Positions 1-8,774 of a stretch of 64,000 bases of DNA are shown piece by piece (position 1 is the first letter of the stretch; the number at the start of each line of letters is the position of its first letter). A program made the translations under genes and the position numbers. This stretch comes from Bradyrhizobium sp. WSM1417 (GTDB taxonomy: Bacteria > Pseudomonadota > Alphaproteobacteria > Rhizobiales > Xanthobacteraceae). The stretch lies in the NCBI RefSeq assembly GCF_000515415.1, contig NZ_KI911783.1, forward strand, positions 6,249,831 to 6,313,830. Direction: 5' to 3'. The notes beneath the pieces were generated by a model, which was not told the origin of the DNA, did not search any database, and was given only the letters and a program-made list of their open reading frames with translations.

Positions 1-355
1 CCGGATCGGCGCCGCGGCGCCAGTCGCCAGGAACGAAATCGACCTCGATGCCGAACCGTCCCGCCATTTGACGCCAAAGGGTGGCGAAATGGCCGGTCTC
101 GACCATCAGCACCTTGTCGCCCGGCGACAGCGTGTTGACGATCGCGGCCTCCCAGGCGCCGGTGCCCGACGAGGGGAAGATCACCACCGGGCCGGCGGTC
201 TGGAAGATTTTCTGGCTGCCTTCGAGCACGGCGCGGCCAAGCTCGCCGAATTCCGCGCTCCGGTGGTCGATGACAGGCATGTCCATGGCGCGCAGGACGC
301 GCTCGGGGACCGGGCTCGGGCCCGGAATCTGAAGGAAATGGCGTCCCTGATGCAT
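1..355 (-). CDS. Class V aminotransferase (serine-glyoxylate type), N-terminal part
   Basis: The gene runs off the left window edge, so only about 118 N-terminal residues are visible. They begin MHQGRHFLQIPGPSPVPERV and continue with DMPVIDHRSAEF and FPSSGTGAWEAA, which is the N-terminal signature of PLP-dependent class V alanine/serine-glyoxylate aminotransferases. The SSGTGAWEA segment is the usual cofactor phosphate-binding region. The ATG follows an AGGGAGG ribosome binding site. The gene is divergent from a GntR regulator, and the next gene along is a glycolate-oxidase-like dehydrogenase, so a role in glyoxylate transamination is likely. The substrate pair is inferred from family and context; the catalytic lysine lies outside the window. 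Confidence 0.85.
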   Translation of the reverse strand, partial: MHQGRHFLQIPGPSPVPERVLRAMDMPVIDHRSAEFGELGRAVLEGSQKIFQTAGPVVIFPSSGTGAWEAAIVNTLSPGDKVLMVETGHFATLWRQMAGRFGIEVDFVPGDWRRGADP

Positions 356-397
356 GAAAACCTCCCTGTCGGCGGATTTTAGCCGGCTCTGGAGCCT

Positions 398-410
398 ATT
401 TTGCATTCAT
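398..410. promoter_or_regulatory. Candidate GntR operator, copy 1
   Basis: ATTTTGCATTCAT lies between the divergent aminotransferase and GntR genes. It matches the element at 1244-1256 upstream of the dehydrogenase gene at 12 of 13 positions. Its core resembles the self-complementary TGAATTCA. Binding by the GntR protein encoded here is an inference. Confidence 0.4.
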
Positions 411-488
411 TTTTTGTACTTTCAACAGATTTTTGGTATTCGATTGTGGACATCGACGCGACCAAACAGGCAAACTACTGTGCTGCAA

Positions 489-1226
489 ATGAAATCCACG
501 ATTCCCGACACCGGGGTTCCGATTGCCCCGCCCGCCGCAAATGGCGGCGACCGCCAAGAGGCCTCGCTTCACGGCGAGATCCTGCTGCGGCTGCGCGACT
601 ACGTGGTTGAGGGCAACATTCCCGACGGCGCGCGCGTTCCCGAACGGCAGCTCTGCGAGATGTTCGGCATCTCCCGCACGCCGCTGCGCGAGGCCTTGAA
701 AGTGCTCGCCGCCGAGGGCCTGATCGAGCTGCTCCCCAACCGCGGCGCACGGGTCCGCCAGCTCAGCCAGCGCGACCTCGAGGAGCTGTTCGACGTGATG
801 GCGGGGCTGGAGAGCCTTGCCGGGCGCCTGGCCTGCGAAGCCATTACGGATGCGGAAATCACCGCGATCGAGCAGCTGCACTACGAGATGTACGGCCACT
901 ATCTGCATCGCGACATGCACGGCTATTTCCAGACCAACCAGCGCATCCACGAAAGCATCGTCGCGGCCGCGCGCAGCGAGACGCTGAAGACCGCCTACGC
1001 CAACTTTGCAGGCCGCATCCGCCGCGTCCGCTACTCCGCCAATTTCGCCCGCAAGCGGCAGCGCTGGGCGGAAGCGATGCGAGAGCACGAGGCCATCCTC
1101 GATGCGCTGCGCCGCCGTGCCGCGAGCGAGCTCAGCGACATCCTGTTCCAACACCTGCGCAACAAGCGGACGGCCGCGCTCGAGCACCTGACCGAGCCCC
1201 AAGCGGACGCTCCGGCCTCCCCTTGA
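489..1226 (+). CDS. GntR family regulator, FadR/FCD subfamily
   Basis: This 245-residue protein has an N-terminal winged helix-turn-helix at about residues 30-95 (PERQLCEMFGISRTPLREAL, then GLIELLPNRGARV). A helical FCD ligand-binding domain follows, with the metal/ligand-type histidines in FQTNQRIHESIV and MREHEAIL. The frame is open back to 354, but the ATG at 489 fits the family N-terminus better and leaves a normal divergent promoter region. FCD regulators usually respond to small organic acids. The flanking glyoxylate and 2-hydroxyacid genes make glycolate, lactate or a similar acid the likely effector. A 13-base element repeated before this gene and before the dehydrogenase suggests it controls both. 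Confidence 0.9.
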   Translation: MKSTIPDTGVPIAPPAANGGDRQEASLHGEILLRLRDYVVEGNIPDGARVPERQLCEMFGISRTPLREALKVLAAEGLIELLPNRGARVRQLSQRDLEELFDVMAGLESLAGRLACEAITDAEITAIEQLHYEMYGHYLHRDMHGYFQTNQRIHESIVAAARSETLKTAYANFAGRIRRVRYSANFARKRQRWAEAMREHEAILDALRRRAASELSDILFQHLRNKRTAALEHLTEPQADAPASP

Positions 1227-1243
1227 GGATAGCCGGCTTGCTC

Positions 1244-1256
1244 ATTTTGAATTCAT
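1244..1256. promoter_or_regulatory. Candidate GntR operator, copy 2
   Basis: ATTTTGAATTCAT, with a perfect TGAATTCA palindrome, lies about 75 bases upstream of the dehydrogenase start. It differs from the element at 398-410 by one base. An AT-rich stretch follows and could hold the -10 region. The assignment rests only on the repeat and its placement. Confidence 0.4.
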
Positions 1257-1331
1257 AATATAATCGATGAGAAACAAGAATGAATACTCCAGCCCGGCCG
1301 TGCGCCTCGCTGGATCAGTCCGGGACCAGGG

Positions 1332-4310
1332 ATGACAAACGCCTCCTCGCTCGAACGGCGCCTGCGCGCGGAAATGACCGGCGACGTCCTGTTCGATCGC
1401 TTCAGCCGCGGCCGTTACGCCACCGACGCCTCGTTCTATCAGATCGTGCCCGCGGGCGTGGTTGTGCCCAGGACCATGGACGAGGCCTTGCGGGCGCTGG
1501 CGATCGCCCGGGACGACGGACGGAAGGTCACCCCGCGCGGCGGTGGCACCTCGCAATGCGGCCAGACCGTCAATGACGGCCTCCTGGTCGATCTCTCGAA
1601 GCACCTGAACCGGATCCTGTCACTCGACGTCGAAGGACGCACCTGCGTGGTCGAGCCGGGCATCGTGCTCGACGACCTCAACCGCCAGCTGAAGAAACAC
1701 GGCCTCTGGTTTCCGGTCGACGTCTCCACGGCCTCGCGCGCCACCATCGGCGGCATGGCCGGCAACAATTCCTGCGGCGGGCGTAGCCTGCGCTACGGCA
1801 CCATGCGCGACAACACGCTGTCGATGGAGGCCGCGCTTGCCGATGGCACGCTGAGCCGCTTCGGCGAGGTGTCGCGCGATCTTTCCGATCTCGATGCGAA
1901 CGACAGCGCCCGCGCCCTGTTCCGCGATATGCTCGATCTCGGCGCCCGCGAGGCCGGGGAGATCGCCGCACGCTTTCCTAAAGTGCAGCGCCGTGTCGGT
2001 GGCTACAATCTCGATGCGCTGGTGCCGCGCAATGCACGCAACAACATGGCGCATCTGCTGGTGGGCTCCGAGGGAACGCTTGCCTTCACCACCAAGGTCG
2101 AGCTGAAGCTGTGGCCTGTGATCCGCAACAAGGCGCTCGGCATCTGTCATTTCGGCAGTTTTTACGAGGCGATGGACGCGGCCCAGCATCTGGTCAAGCT
2201 CAAGCCGATCGCGGTCGAGCTGGTCGACCGCACCATGCTGGCACTCGGCCGCGACATCGCGATGTTCCGGCCGATCATCTCCGCCGCGATCAAGGGTGAT
2301 CCGGATGCGGTGCTCGTGGTCGAGTTCGCCGAGGAGGATCAGGCGGACAACCTCGTGCGCCTTAAGCAGCTCGGCGAGCTGATGGGCGATCTCGGCTTCG
2401 GCTGGAACAACGACAAGCGCAAATGGGGCGGCGTGGTGGACATCACCGAGCCCGCGCTCCAGAGCGGGATCGCCGATTTCCGCGCCGCCGGCCTCAACGT
2501 CATGATGTCGATGAAGCAGGAGGGCAAGCCGGTCTCCTTCGTCGAGGACTGCGCCGTGCCGCTGCCGCATCTCGCCGACTACACCGCGCGGCTGAGCGAG
2601 GTGTTCGCCAAGCACGGCACCAGCGGCACGATGTATGCTCACGCCTCCGAAGGCTGCCTGCATGTGCGGCCGGTGCTGAATTTGAAGCTGGAGAAGGACG
2701 TCAAGGCGATGCGGTCCATCGCCGAGGAAGCCTTCGAACTGGTGCGCGAATACAAGGGCTCGCATTCCGGCGAGCATGGCGACGGCCTGGTGCGCTCCGA
2801 ATTCCACGAAACGATGTTTGGCGAGCGTCTCGTCGTCGACTTCCGGGAGGTGAAGCAGCGCTTTGATCCCGAGGGCGTGCTCAACCCCGGCAAGATCGTC
2901 GACGCACCGAAGATGGACGATCGTTCGCTATTCCGCTTCAAGCCTGAGTATCGCGTCGCTGAGCTCAAGACAAAACTCGACTGGTCCGCTTATCCCGGGG
3001 CCGGCGGCGGCTTTCAGGGCGCGGTCGAGATGTGCAACAACAACGGCGCCTGCCGCAAGCTCGAGGGCGGCGTGATGTGTCCGTCCTACCGCGCGACGCG
3101 CAACGAGAAGGACGTGACGCGGGGTCGCGCCAACACGCTGCGGCTCGCGATCTCCGGTCAGCTCGGCGCGGGCGCACTTTCTTCCGACGAGATGATGGAG
3201 ACGCTAAAGCTCTGCGTGTCCTGCAAGGCCTGCCGCCACGAATGCCCAACCGGCGTCGACATGGCCAAGATGAAGATCGAGGTGCTCGCCGCGCGCGCGG
3301 CTTCGCATGGCCTGACCTTGCGCGACCGGCTGGTCGGCTACCTCCCGCGCTATGCCGGCCTCGCATCGCGCTTTGCGCCCCTGGCGAATTGGCGCAACCG
3401 CAGCCCGCTGCTGCGAAAGCTGTTAGAGCGCTTTGCCGGCATCAGCGCGCGGCGGGCGCTCCCCGCGTTCCGCAGCGACGTGTTCGTGCCGCCGGCCGAG
3501 TCGGTCGGGCTGGAAGCGGGCCGCGAGGTCGTGCTATTCGCCGACACCTTCAACCGCATTTATGAGCGCGAAAACCTCGAGGCGGCCCTGCGCGTACTTG
3601 CGGCCGGTGGCTATCGCGTGCATTTGCCGAAACCCGCAAGCGGTAGCCGTCCGCTGTGCTGCGGCCGCACCTTCCTGTCCGCCGGTCTCGTCGACGAAGC
3701 CAGGTCCGAACTCGATCGTCTCGTCGCCGCATTCGCGCCCTTCGCCACGCGCGGCGTCCCGATCGTCGGGCTCGAGCCGAGCTGTCTTTTGACCCTGCGC
3801 GACGAGCTCGCCTCGCTGCGCAAGGACGACGACGCCAAGGCCGTCGGCGCCCATGCGCTGACCTTCGAGGAATTCCTGGCGCGCGAGGCCGAGGCGGGCC
3901 GGCTGCAATTGCCTCTCGGCGCGATCGCCGACAAAGCCCTGGTGCACGGCCATTGCCATCAAAAATCCTTCGGCGCGTTCAAGCCGGTCGAGCAGGTGCT
4001 GCGCCTCATCCCTCGCCTTGAGGTCGAGACCATCGAGTCGAGCTGCTGCGGCATGGCCGGCGCCTTCGGTTATGGCGCAGACACCTACGATGCCTCGATC
4101 GAGATGGCGGAGCTGTCGCTATTGCCCGCCGTGCGGCGCGCGGACCAGAAGACAGTCGTCGTCGCCGACGGCACCTCCTGCCGGCACCAGATCCACGACG
4201 GCGCCCAGCGCGAAGCCCTTCACGTAGCGCGCGTGCTGGCGCTGAGCCTCGATCGTGCGAAGACCCAATCCACAACCCCTCCCATTGCAAAGGAAACCAG
4301 CCATGGCTGA
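1332..4310 (+). CDS. FAD- and Fe-S-dependent 2-hydroxyacid dehydrogenase (GlcD-GlcF-like fusion)
   Basis: This 992-residue protein joins three modules. An FAD-binding PCMH-type domain lies at about residues 40-220 (VTPRGGGTSQCGQ, ATIGGMAGNNSCGGRSLRYG). The FAD-oxidase C-terminal domain lies at about 250-540 and ends near HSGEHGDGLVRSEF and FDPEGVLNPGKI. The third part is a ferredoxin-like segment (CVSCKACRHECPTGVD) with two CCG-type heterodisulfide-reductase-like repeats (PLCCGRTFLSAG and SSCCGMAGAFGYG). This is the architecture of glycolate dehydrogenase GlcD plus GlcF in one chain, as in the YdiJ-type proteins that oxidise D-2-hydroxyacids and pass electrons to the quinone pool. The neighbouring glyoxylate aminotransferase favours glycolate, but D-lactate or D-2-hydroxyglutarate remain possible. 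Its stop overlaps the next start. Confidence 0.88.
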   Translation: MTNASSLERRLRAEMTGDVLFDRFSRGRYATDASFYQIVPAGVVVPRTMDEALRALAIARDDGRKVTPRGGGTSQCGQTVNDGLLVDLSKHLNRILSLDVEGRTCVVEPGIVLDDLNRQLKKHGLWFPVDVSTASRATIGGMAGNNSCGGRSLRYGTMRDNTLSMEAALADGTLSRFGEVSRDLSDLDANDSARALFRDMLDLGAREAGEIAARFPKVQRRVGGYNLDALVPRNARNNMAHLLVGSEGTLAFTTKVELKLWPVIRNKALGICHFGSFYEAMDAAQHLVKLKPIAVELVDRTMLALGRDIAMFRPIISAAIKGDPDAVLVVEFAEEDQADNLVRLKQLGELMGDLGFGWNNDKRKWGGVVDITEPALQSGIADFRAAGLNVMMSMKQEGKPVSFVEDCAVPLPHLADYTARLSEVFAKHGTSGTMYAHASEGCLHVRPVLNLKLEKDVKAMRSIAEEAFELVREYKGSHSGEHGDGLVRSEFHETMFGERLVVDFREVKQRFDPEGVLNPGKIVDAPKMDDRSLFRFKPEYRVAELKTKLDWSAYPGAGGGFQGAVEMCNNNGACRKLEGGVMCPSYRATRNEKDVTRGRANTLRLAISGQLGAGALSSDEMMETLKLCVSCKACRHECPTGVDMAKMKIEVLAARAASHGLTLRDRLVGYLPRYAGLASRFAPLANWRNRSPLLRKLLERFAGISARRALPAFRSDVFVPPAESVGLEAGREVVLFADTFNRIYERENLEAALRVLAAGGYRVHLPKPASGSRPLCCGRTFLSAGLVDEARSELDRLVAAFAPFATRGVPIVGLEPSCLLTLRDELASLRKDDDAKAVGAHALTFEEFLAREAEAGRLQLPLGAIADKALVHGHCHQKSFGAFKPVEQVLRLIPRLEVETIESSCCGMAGAFGYGADTYDASIEMAELSLLPAVRRADQKTVVVADGTSCRHQIHDGAQREALHVARVLALSLDRAKTQSTTPPIAKETSHG

Positions 4311-4731
4311 CCTCACCCTCGACACCGCTCGCAAGATCCTCGACGCCGCCTTCGCGAAATCCGCGGAGCTGAAGCTGAAGCCGCTGGTCGTCACCATCCT
4401 GGACGCCCGCGGGGTGCTCAAGATCGCCGCGGCGCAGGACGGCACCAGCCTGATGCGCGCCGAGATCGCGCACGGCAAGGCCTACGGCGCGCTCGCATTG
4501 GGCATGGGCTCACGCGCCCTCTTCCAGCGCGCGCAGGAGCAGGCCTATTTCATCGACGCCGTGAACACCATGGCCAAGGGCGCGCTGGTGCCGGTGCCCG
4601 GCGGCGTGCTGATCATGGACGGCACGACGCTGCTCGGCGCCGTCGGCGTCTCCGGCGACACCTCCGACAATGACGAGGCGTGCGCCTTGGCCGGCATCCA
4701 GGCCGCGGGGTTGAAGGCCAACGCGGGATAG
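4303..4731 (+). CDS. GlcG/HbpS family protein
   Basis: This small protein of 142 residues begins MADLTLDTARKILDAAFAKS. It contains LVVTILDARGVLKI, MRAEIAHGKAYGALALGMGS and the glycine-rich PVPGGVLIMDGTTLLGAVGV, all typical of the GlcG/HbpS (DUF336) family. The ATG at 4303 lies inside the dehydrogenase stop region, giving an 8-base overlap, and is preceded by an AAAGGAAA site. The two genes are therefore translationally coupled. GlcG proteins are commonly encoded with glycolate oxidase subunits. Their role is not settled, and heme or cofactor binding has been reported for HbpS relatives. Confidence 0.88.
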   Translation: MADLTLDTARKILDAAFAKSAELKLKPLVVTILDARGVLKIAAAQDGTSLMRAEIAHGKAYGALALGMGSRALFQRAQEQAYFIDAVNTMAKGALVPVPGGVLIMDGTTLLGAVGVSGDTSDNDEACALAGIQAAGLKANAG

Positions 4732-5181
4732 CGATCGTTCACGCACCAGGAGCCCCACGCTCGCCAAGACCTTTGGGGGCACGCCGGCTAGGAATGCTGG
4801 TCGAGGGTTCGTGTTCCTAGACTGTTACGGGCTTAACCCGAGACAGATTATCCCAGCATTTCCACTGCAATGTTGAGAGGGAAACGAAGGCATGTGCGGA
4901 AGAGAAATCAATCGGCACTACATCTGTTCACGGGCGTTCCGCGTTTGCTTTCCTGCCGGGCCGATGAAGAGGCTCGTAAGGTTTCCACGCTGAACGAGAA
5001 ACTTGGGCCGCTGGTTATCGCCTCATCTGTACTTTCGACCTTCGTATGGGAAAGCAGTTCGCGGCATTGTTTTCCTAAGTGCGACAATGATGCACTCACG
5101 TAGAAACCTGCAAGTAACGGCTCCTTGGCTCCGGGCATGATGGACTAGCTATGACCCGACCGCGAGCCGACCAGCAGAAAA
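4732..5181. other. Intergenic stretch, no gene recognised
   Basis: About 450 bases lie between the GlcG-like gene and the terminator of the leftward transporter operon. Only short overlapping reading frames without a convincing ribosome binding site or family resemblance occur. No tRNA, repeat or clear terminator for the rightward operon was recognised. Confidence 0.5.
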
Positions 5182-5214
5182 GCGGCGGCGCTCAGCGTGG
5201 TATGCCGAGCGCCG
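5182..5214 (-). terminator. Rho-independent terminator of the transporter operon
   Basis: A perfect 10-bp inverted repeat (GGCGGCGCTC and GAGCGCCGCC) is separated by 13 bases and lies 18 bases after the transporter stop. Reading leftward, the stem is followed by CGCTTTTCTG, a short T tract. This fits an intrinsic terminator for the minus-strand operon. Confidence 0.7.
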
Positions 5215-5231
5215 CCAGTCACAGGGAGAGG

Positions 5232-6554
5232 TCAGAACATCCACTTCATCAATAGTGTCGCCACAACGATCATGATTGCTCCTCCGACACGTGTGGCAAT
5301 CTGAGCGAATGCCATCAGGTTCATTCGATCGGCTGCGCCGAGGATCGCGACATCTCCAGTGCCGCCAAGTCCGGAATGGCACGCGGTCACGATCGCCGCC
5401 TCCACCGGGTACATGTTCAACCATTTGCCGACGAAGAAGCCAGACAAGATCATCGTCAGAACGGTCGCCGTGCAAATCCCGATATATCCGGGATTGAACG
5501 ATGCGATGAGCTGTTGCCAAGAGACGAGTAGCGTTCCCATCGCGACCAAGATTGCGAACGTCAGGTTTGTCGACATGAACTTGTTGATTTGATAGGCGCC
5601 AAGTTCCATCTCGTTCGGCAATATCCGGGTCAGCTTCAGGACAATGGCAGCAATAATCATCATGATCGGCCCAGGGATGCCCGCGTAGGGGGCCAAAATG
5701 ACGCCAAAAACAAACAAGCCGCACGACAACACGATACCCGCGCCGAGCAGAGAGAGATCGATTGGACGATCCGGCTGCGCCTCGCCGAGAAGGTCGTCGT
5801 CCCCGATCTTGACCAGCGTTCCTCGACCACTAAGATCACGGCGTTTCTCACCGAGCCGTGCTAACAACCCGGCACTGACAATCGCAACAACGTTTCCGAG
5901 CAGCGCCGCCGGCACCATTTGCGCGACCAGTTCGGATTGCTGCCGCTGCAATATTTCTGAATACGCGATGGAAAGGGGCAACACACCTTCAGCGAGGCCG
6001 CCGCCGATGATCGGGATTATGATGAAAAAGAACGTGTCCTTCGGGCTGTGACCGAACAGTAATCCGACAGCAATGCCAGCGGAAACCGCCGCAACTGTGC
6101 CGACCGAAAGCGGGACGAACATTCGAATAAAGCCCTGAATCAACACGCGATGAGGCATCCCGAGGATCGAGCCTGCGACGAGGCAAGCGATAAAGAAGTA
6201 CTGAAAATTGGCCGTGCGGAAAGTTGTCGTGATGGCTTTCAAGGCGGCGTCCGGTATCAGGCCGTAATTGACCAGAGCCGACGGGATGAAAAGGCAAAGG
6301 ATTGCGGTGCCGCCAATCTGCTTCAGGACGGGGATCGTTCGCCCCAGCTTGCCCAGCAAAAACCCGAGCAGCATCAGAACCGAGAGTCCCCCGATCACGT
6401 CGTTTGGCAATTTTCCGTTGTAAACTGCCACCCCCGAGACAAATACCGCAGCCAGATAGATCCCGATCGGCAGCGGGCCGATGCTGATCGCGGCAATTCC
6501 TTTGAGCGCCGATTGTTCCGCCGTGTCCGCCACGCGATATGTGGTGTCAGCCAA
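5232..6554 (-). CDS. 2-hydroxycarboxylate transporter (2HCT/CitS-like family)
   Basis: This 440-residue membrane protein has about eleven hydrophobic segments. It carries the two glycine-rich signatures of the 2HCT family: IIPIIGGGLAEGVLPLS in the middle and ACHSGLGGTGDVAILGA near the end, followed by MNLMAFAQIATRVGGA. Family members exchange or import citrate, malate, lactate and similar acids with sodium or protons. Translation appears to begin at TTG, with an ideal AGGAGG six bases upstream. It is the last gene of an operon with LeuC- and LeuD-like dehydratase subunits, so it probably imports their substrate. The exact acid cannot be read from the sequence. Confidence 0.9.
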   Translation of the reverse strand: MADTTYRVADTAEQSALKGIAAISIGPLPIGIYLAAVFVSGVAVYNGKLPNDVIGGLSVLMLLGFLLGKLGRTIPVLKQIGGTAILCLFIPSALVNYGLIPDAALKAITTTFRTANFQYFFIACLVAGSILGMPHRVLIQGFIRMFVPLSVGTVAAVSAGIAVGLLFGHSPKDTFFFIIIPIIGGGLAEGVLPLSIAYSEILQRQQSELVAQMVPAALLGNVVAIVSAGLLARLGEKRRDLSGRGTLVKIGDDDLLGEAQPDRPIDLSLLGAGIVLSCGLFVFGVILAPYAGIPGPIMMIIAAIVLKLTRILPNEMELGAYQINKFMSTNLTFAILVAMGTLLVSWQQLIASFNPGYIGICTATVLTMILSGFFVGKWLNMYPVEAAIVTACHSGLGGTGDVAILGAADRMNLMAFAQIATRVGGAIMIVVATLLMKWMF

Positions 6555-6606
6555 GAATTCCTCCTTTACTTACGATCATTGGTCACCCGCATGAGAGTCC
6601 GCGACC

Positions 6607-7230
6607 TCAGATGCCATCCCGGTCAAACATCCAAGGATTTGCCGCGCGATGCCGAGCTTCGAAGGAGCGGATGTCGTGGGCGAATAGCAGTGTGGAGCCG
6701 ACGAAGTCGCGGCCCGTCAAAAACGCTTCCTTCTTCGCCTGCTCGATATCGAAGGTGATACTGCGGGCACCCCGATCGAGTTGGATCGATTGTTGCGCGA
6801 GATCGATCGAGAGACCGTTGCAAGCGGCCTCGCTGACGATGGAGGCGAGTTCATTCGCAAGTATCTCTTCGACACTGATCGTCAGAAGCCCGTTGTTGTC
6901 GCAGTTGTCGTTGAAAATGCCCGCAAAGCTAGTGCCGATCAGGGCGCGAATGCCGAGTTGCTGCAGCCCCCAGACCGCATGCTCCCGACTTGACCCGCAA
7001 CCGAAGTTCGGGCCAACGACCAGGAAGCGCGCCCCGCGGTAGCCCTCCCGGTTCAGGATAAAATCTGGATTGGGTTTTCCCTCCCTGAAGCGAAGCAGGT
7101 TGAAAGCGCCCTCGCCAAGCCCGCTGCGGTCGATGCGCTTGAGAAACATCTTTGGCATGATCACGTCGGTGTCGATGTTTGGCGCCATCATCGGCGCGGC
7201 CGCGCCCGTGACGCGATCGAACGGGATCAT
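6607..7230 (-). CDS. leuD: 3-isopropylmalate dehydratase-like small subunit
   Basis: This 207-residue swivel-domain subunit of an aconitase-superfamily hydro-lyase shows the family hallmark VVGPNFGCGSSREHAVWGLQ and then GIRALIGTSFAGIFNDNC. Its ATG overlaps the large-subunit stop by four bases (ATGA), so both subunits are made together. Length and motifs match LeuD. However, the gene sits with a hydroxycarboxylate transporter and a LysR gene rather than with leucine biosynthesis genes. The physiological substrate may be another 2- or 3-hydroxy diacid, such as a citramalate or methylmalate derivative. The symbol denotes the family, not a proven role in leucine synthesis. Confidence 0.88.
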   Translation of the reverse strand: MIPFDRVTGAAAPMMAPNIDTDVIMPKMFLKRIDRSGLGEGAFNLLRFREGKPNPDFILNREGYRGARFLVVGPNFGCGSSREHAVWGLQQLGIRALIGTSFAGIFNDNCDNNGLLTISVEEILANELASIVSEAACNGLSIDLAQQSIQLDRGARSITFDIEQAKKEAFLTGRDFVGSTLLFAHDIRSFEARHRAANPWMFDRDGI

Positions 7231-8651
7231 CGGCGCGGCTCCCCAAGCAGCCGGCGTACATCGGTGATGCGTCCGGTCACCGCCGCGGCGGCGACCATGG
7301 CGGGGCTCATCAGGTGGGTTCGCACCCCCGGCCCCTGACGGCCTTCGAAGTTGCGATTGGTGGATGAAGCGCAGCGTTCATCCGGCTTCAGCACATCGTC
7401 ATTCATCGCGAGGCACATAGAGCAGCCGGACTGCCGCCACTCGACACCGGCGTCGGTGAACACCTTTGCAATCCCTTCCGCCTCGGCCTGTGCCCTGACC
7501 TGCGTGGAGCCGGGAACCACGATGGCGCGGACGCCATGCGCGACGTGACGGCCCCTGAAAATCTCGGCGGCATCCCGAAGATCTTCGATCCGCGAATTCG
7601 TGCATGATCCGATGAACGCGAAATCGATCGCGACGGACTGTATGGGAGTCCCGGGCGTCAGGCCCATGTAGTGAAGCGCGCGTACTGCCGCCGCCTTGCG
7701 GCCAGGTGAGCCCTGGCCCCCGGGATCGGGGACATTGTCGGTTACCGCAATCGCCTGATCCGGGCTGGTGCCCCATGTCACCAATGGCGACACATCGGCG
7801 ACGTCGAGCGCTACCTCGCGATCGAACCGGGCGTCCGGGTCGGAGCCTAGGTTCAACCAGCACTTTGCGGCGCGCTTCCACATTTCGCCCTTCGGAGAAC
7901 GCGGGCGGTCCCGCAAATACTCCAGCACCTTCCAGTCAGGGGCGATCACGACGCCCCGCGCCCCCGCTTCCACAATCATAATACACAGCACGATCCGCCC
8001 CTCGACGCTCATGTCTGACGCAGCAGGACCACTGAATTCCACCGCATAGCCCGTGGCGCCGTCCGCGCCGATACGGCGGACGATGTCCATCACGATATCC
8101 TTTGGGGTTACCCCGAGCGGCGCGTGTCCGGTCAACGCGATCCGCATGGTCTTGAGACGGCGATAGCGGACCGTGGAGGTCGCAAGATAGTGCTCGATAT
8201 CCGAGGTTCCGATGCCGTAGCCGAGCGCGCCGAATGCGCCGTACGCCGTACTGTGGCTGTCGCCGGCGGCGACTACCATGCCCGGCATCACCAAGCCCTG
8301 CTCGGGCGCAACCACATGCTCGATGCCCTGGCGCGGATCGAGAATGTCGAAATACTCAATGCCGAAATCCCTGGCATTGTCCGCGAAGAATTTGACTTGT
8401 CGTGCTGCGTCGTGGTCTGCAATGTCACGGGTACGGTGCTCGGCGGTTGGATTGACATGATCCACGACCATCAGCGCCGCAGACGGCTTCCAGACCTTGC
8501 GTCCTGCTGCGCGCAATCCGGCAAATGCCTGCGGACTGGTGTATTCGTTGAGCACCGTACGGTCTACGTAAAGCAGCACGAGGCCAGAATCGTCGAGCTT
8601 CCGCACCACGTGCGCATCGACCAGCTTGTCGTAGAGCGTACGCGCGGTCAT
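7227..8651 (-). CDS. leuC: 3-isopropylmalate dehydratase-like large subunit
   Basis: This 474-residue aconitase-family subunit starts MTARTLYDKLVDAHVV, eight bases after a good AAAGGAGA site. The open frame extends further upstream but crosses the promoter and the LysR gene. It shows VVAAGDSHSTAYGAFGALGYG (active-site and substrate-binding region), IGSCTNSRIEDLRDA, and SGCSMCLAMNDD near the end. These supply the three cysteines expected to hold the 4Fe-4S cluster. DHVNPTAEHRTRD corresponds to the DH(T/N)xPT segment of LeuC. With the small subunit and the 2HCT transporter it forms a catabolic-looking operon under a divergent LysR gene. Confidence 0.88.
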   Translation of the reverse strand: MTARTLYDKLVDAHVVRKLDDSGLVLLYVDRTVLNEYTSPQAFAGLRAAGRKVWKPSAALMVVDHVNPTAEHRTRDIADHDAARQVKFFADNARDFGIEYFDILDPRQGIEHVVAPEQGLVMPGMVVAAGDSHSTAYGAFGALGYGIGTSDIEHYLATSTVRYRRLKTMRIALTGHAPLGVTPKDIVMDIVRRIGADGATGYAVEFSGPAASDMSVEGRIVLCIMIVEAGARGVVIAPDWKVLEYLRDRPRSPKGEMWKRAAKCWLNLGSDPDARFDREVALDVADVSPLVTWGTSPDQAIAVTDNVPDPGGQGSPGRKAAAVRALHYMGLTPGTPIQSVAIDFAFIGSCTNSRIEDLRDAAEIFRGRHVAHGVRAIVVPGSTQVRAQAEAEGIAKVFTDAGVEWRQSGCSMCLAMNDDVLKPDERCASSTNRNFEGRQGPGVRTHLMSPAMVAAAAVTGRITDVRRLLGEPRR

Positions 8652-8727
8652 CGCAGCTTTCTCCTTTACCTCTTTTCGGACCGTGCCGCGCGCAATACTG
8701 GAAATCCAATGCCGGGATCTGATATCA

Positions 8728-8746
8728 TTATGCATGACGTGCATAA
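8728..8746. promoter_or_regulatory. Palindromic LysR-type box
   Basis: TTATGCATGACGTGCATAA is a perfect inverted repeat (7-bp arms, 5-bp centre) of the T-N11-A kind bound by LysR regulators. It sits in the 123-base gap between the divergent LysR gene and the leuC-like operon, 28 bases before the LysR start and 76 bases before the leuC start. The position suits both autoregulation and control of the operon. Confidence 0.7.
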
Positions 8747-8774
8747 GCGCGCCCGATTGGCCGGGAGTTAGTCC

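Noticed and set aside
1620..2807. 395-codon frame on the minus strand
   Set aside because: It is antisense to the FAD/Fe-S dehydrogenase and has no recognisable domain.
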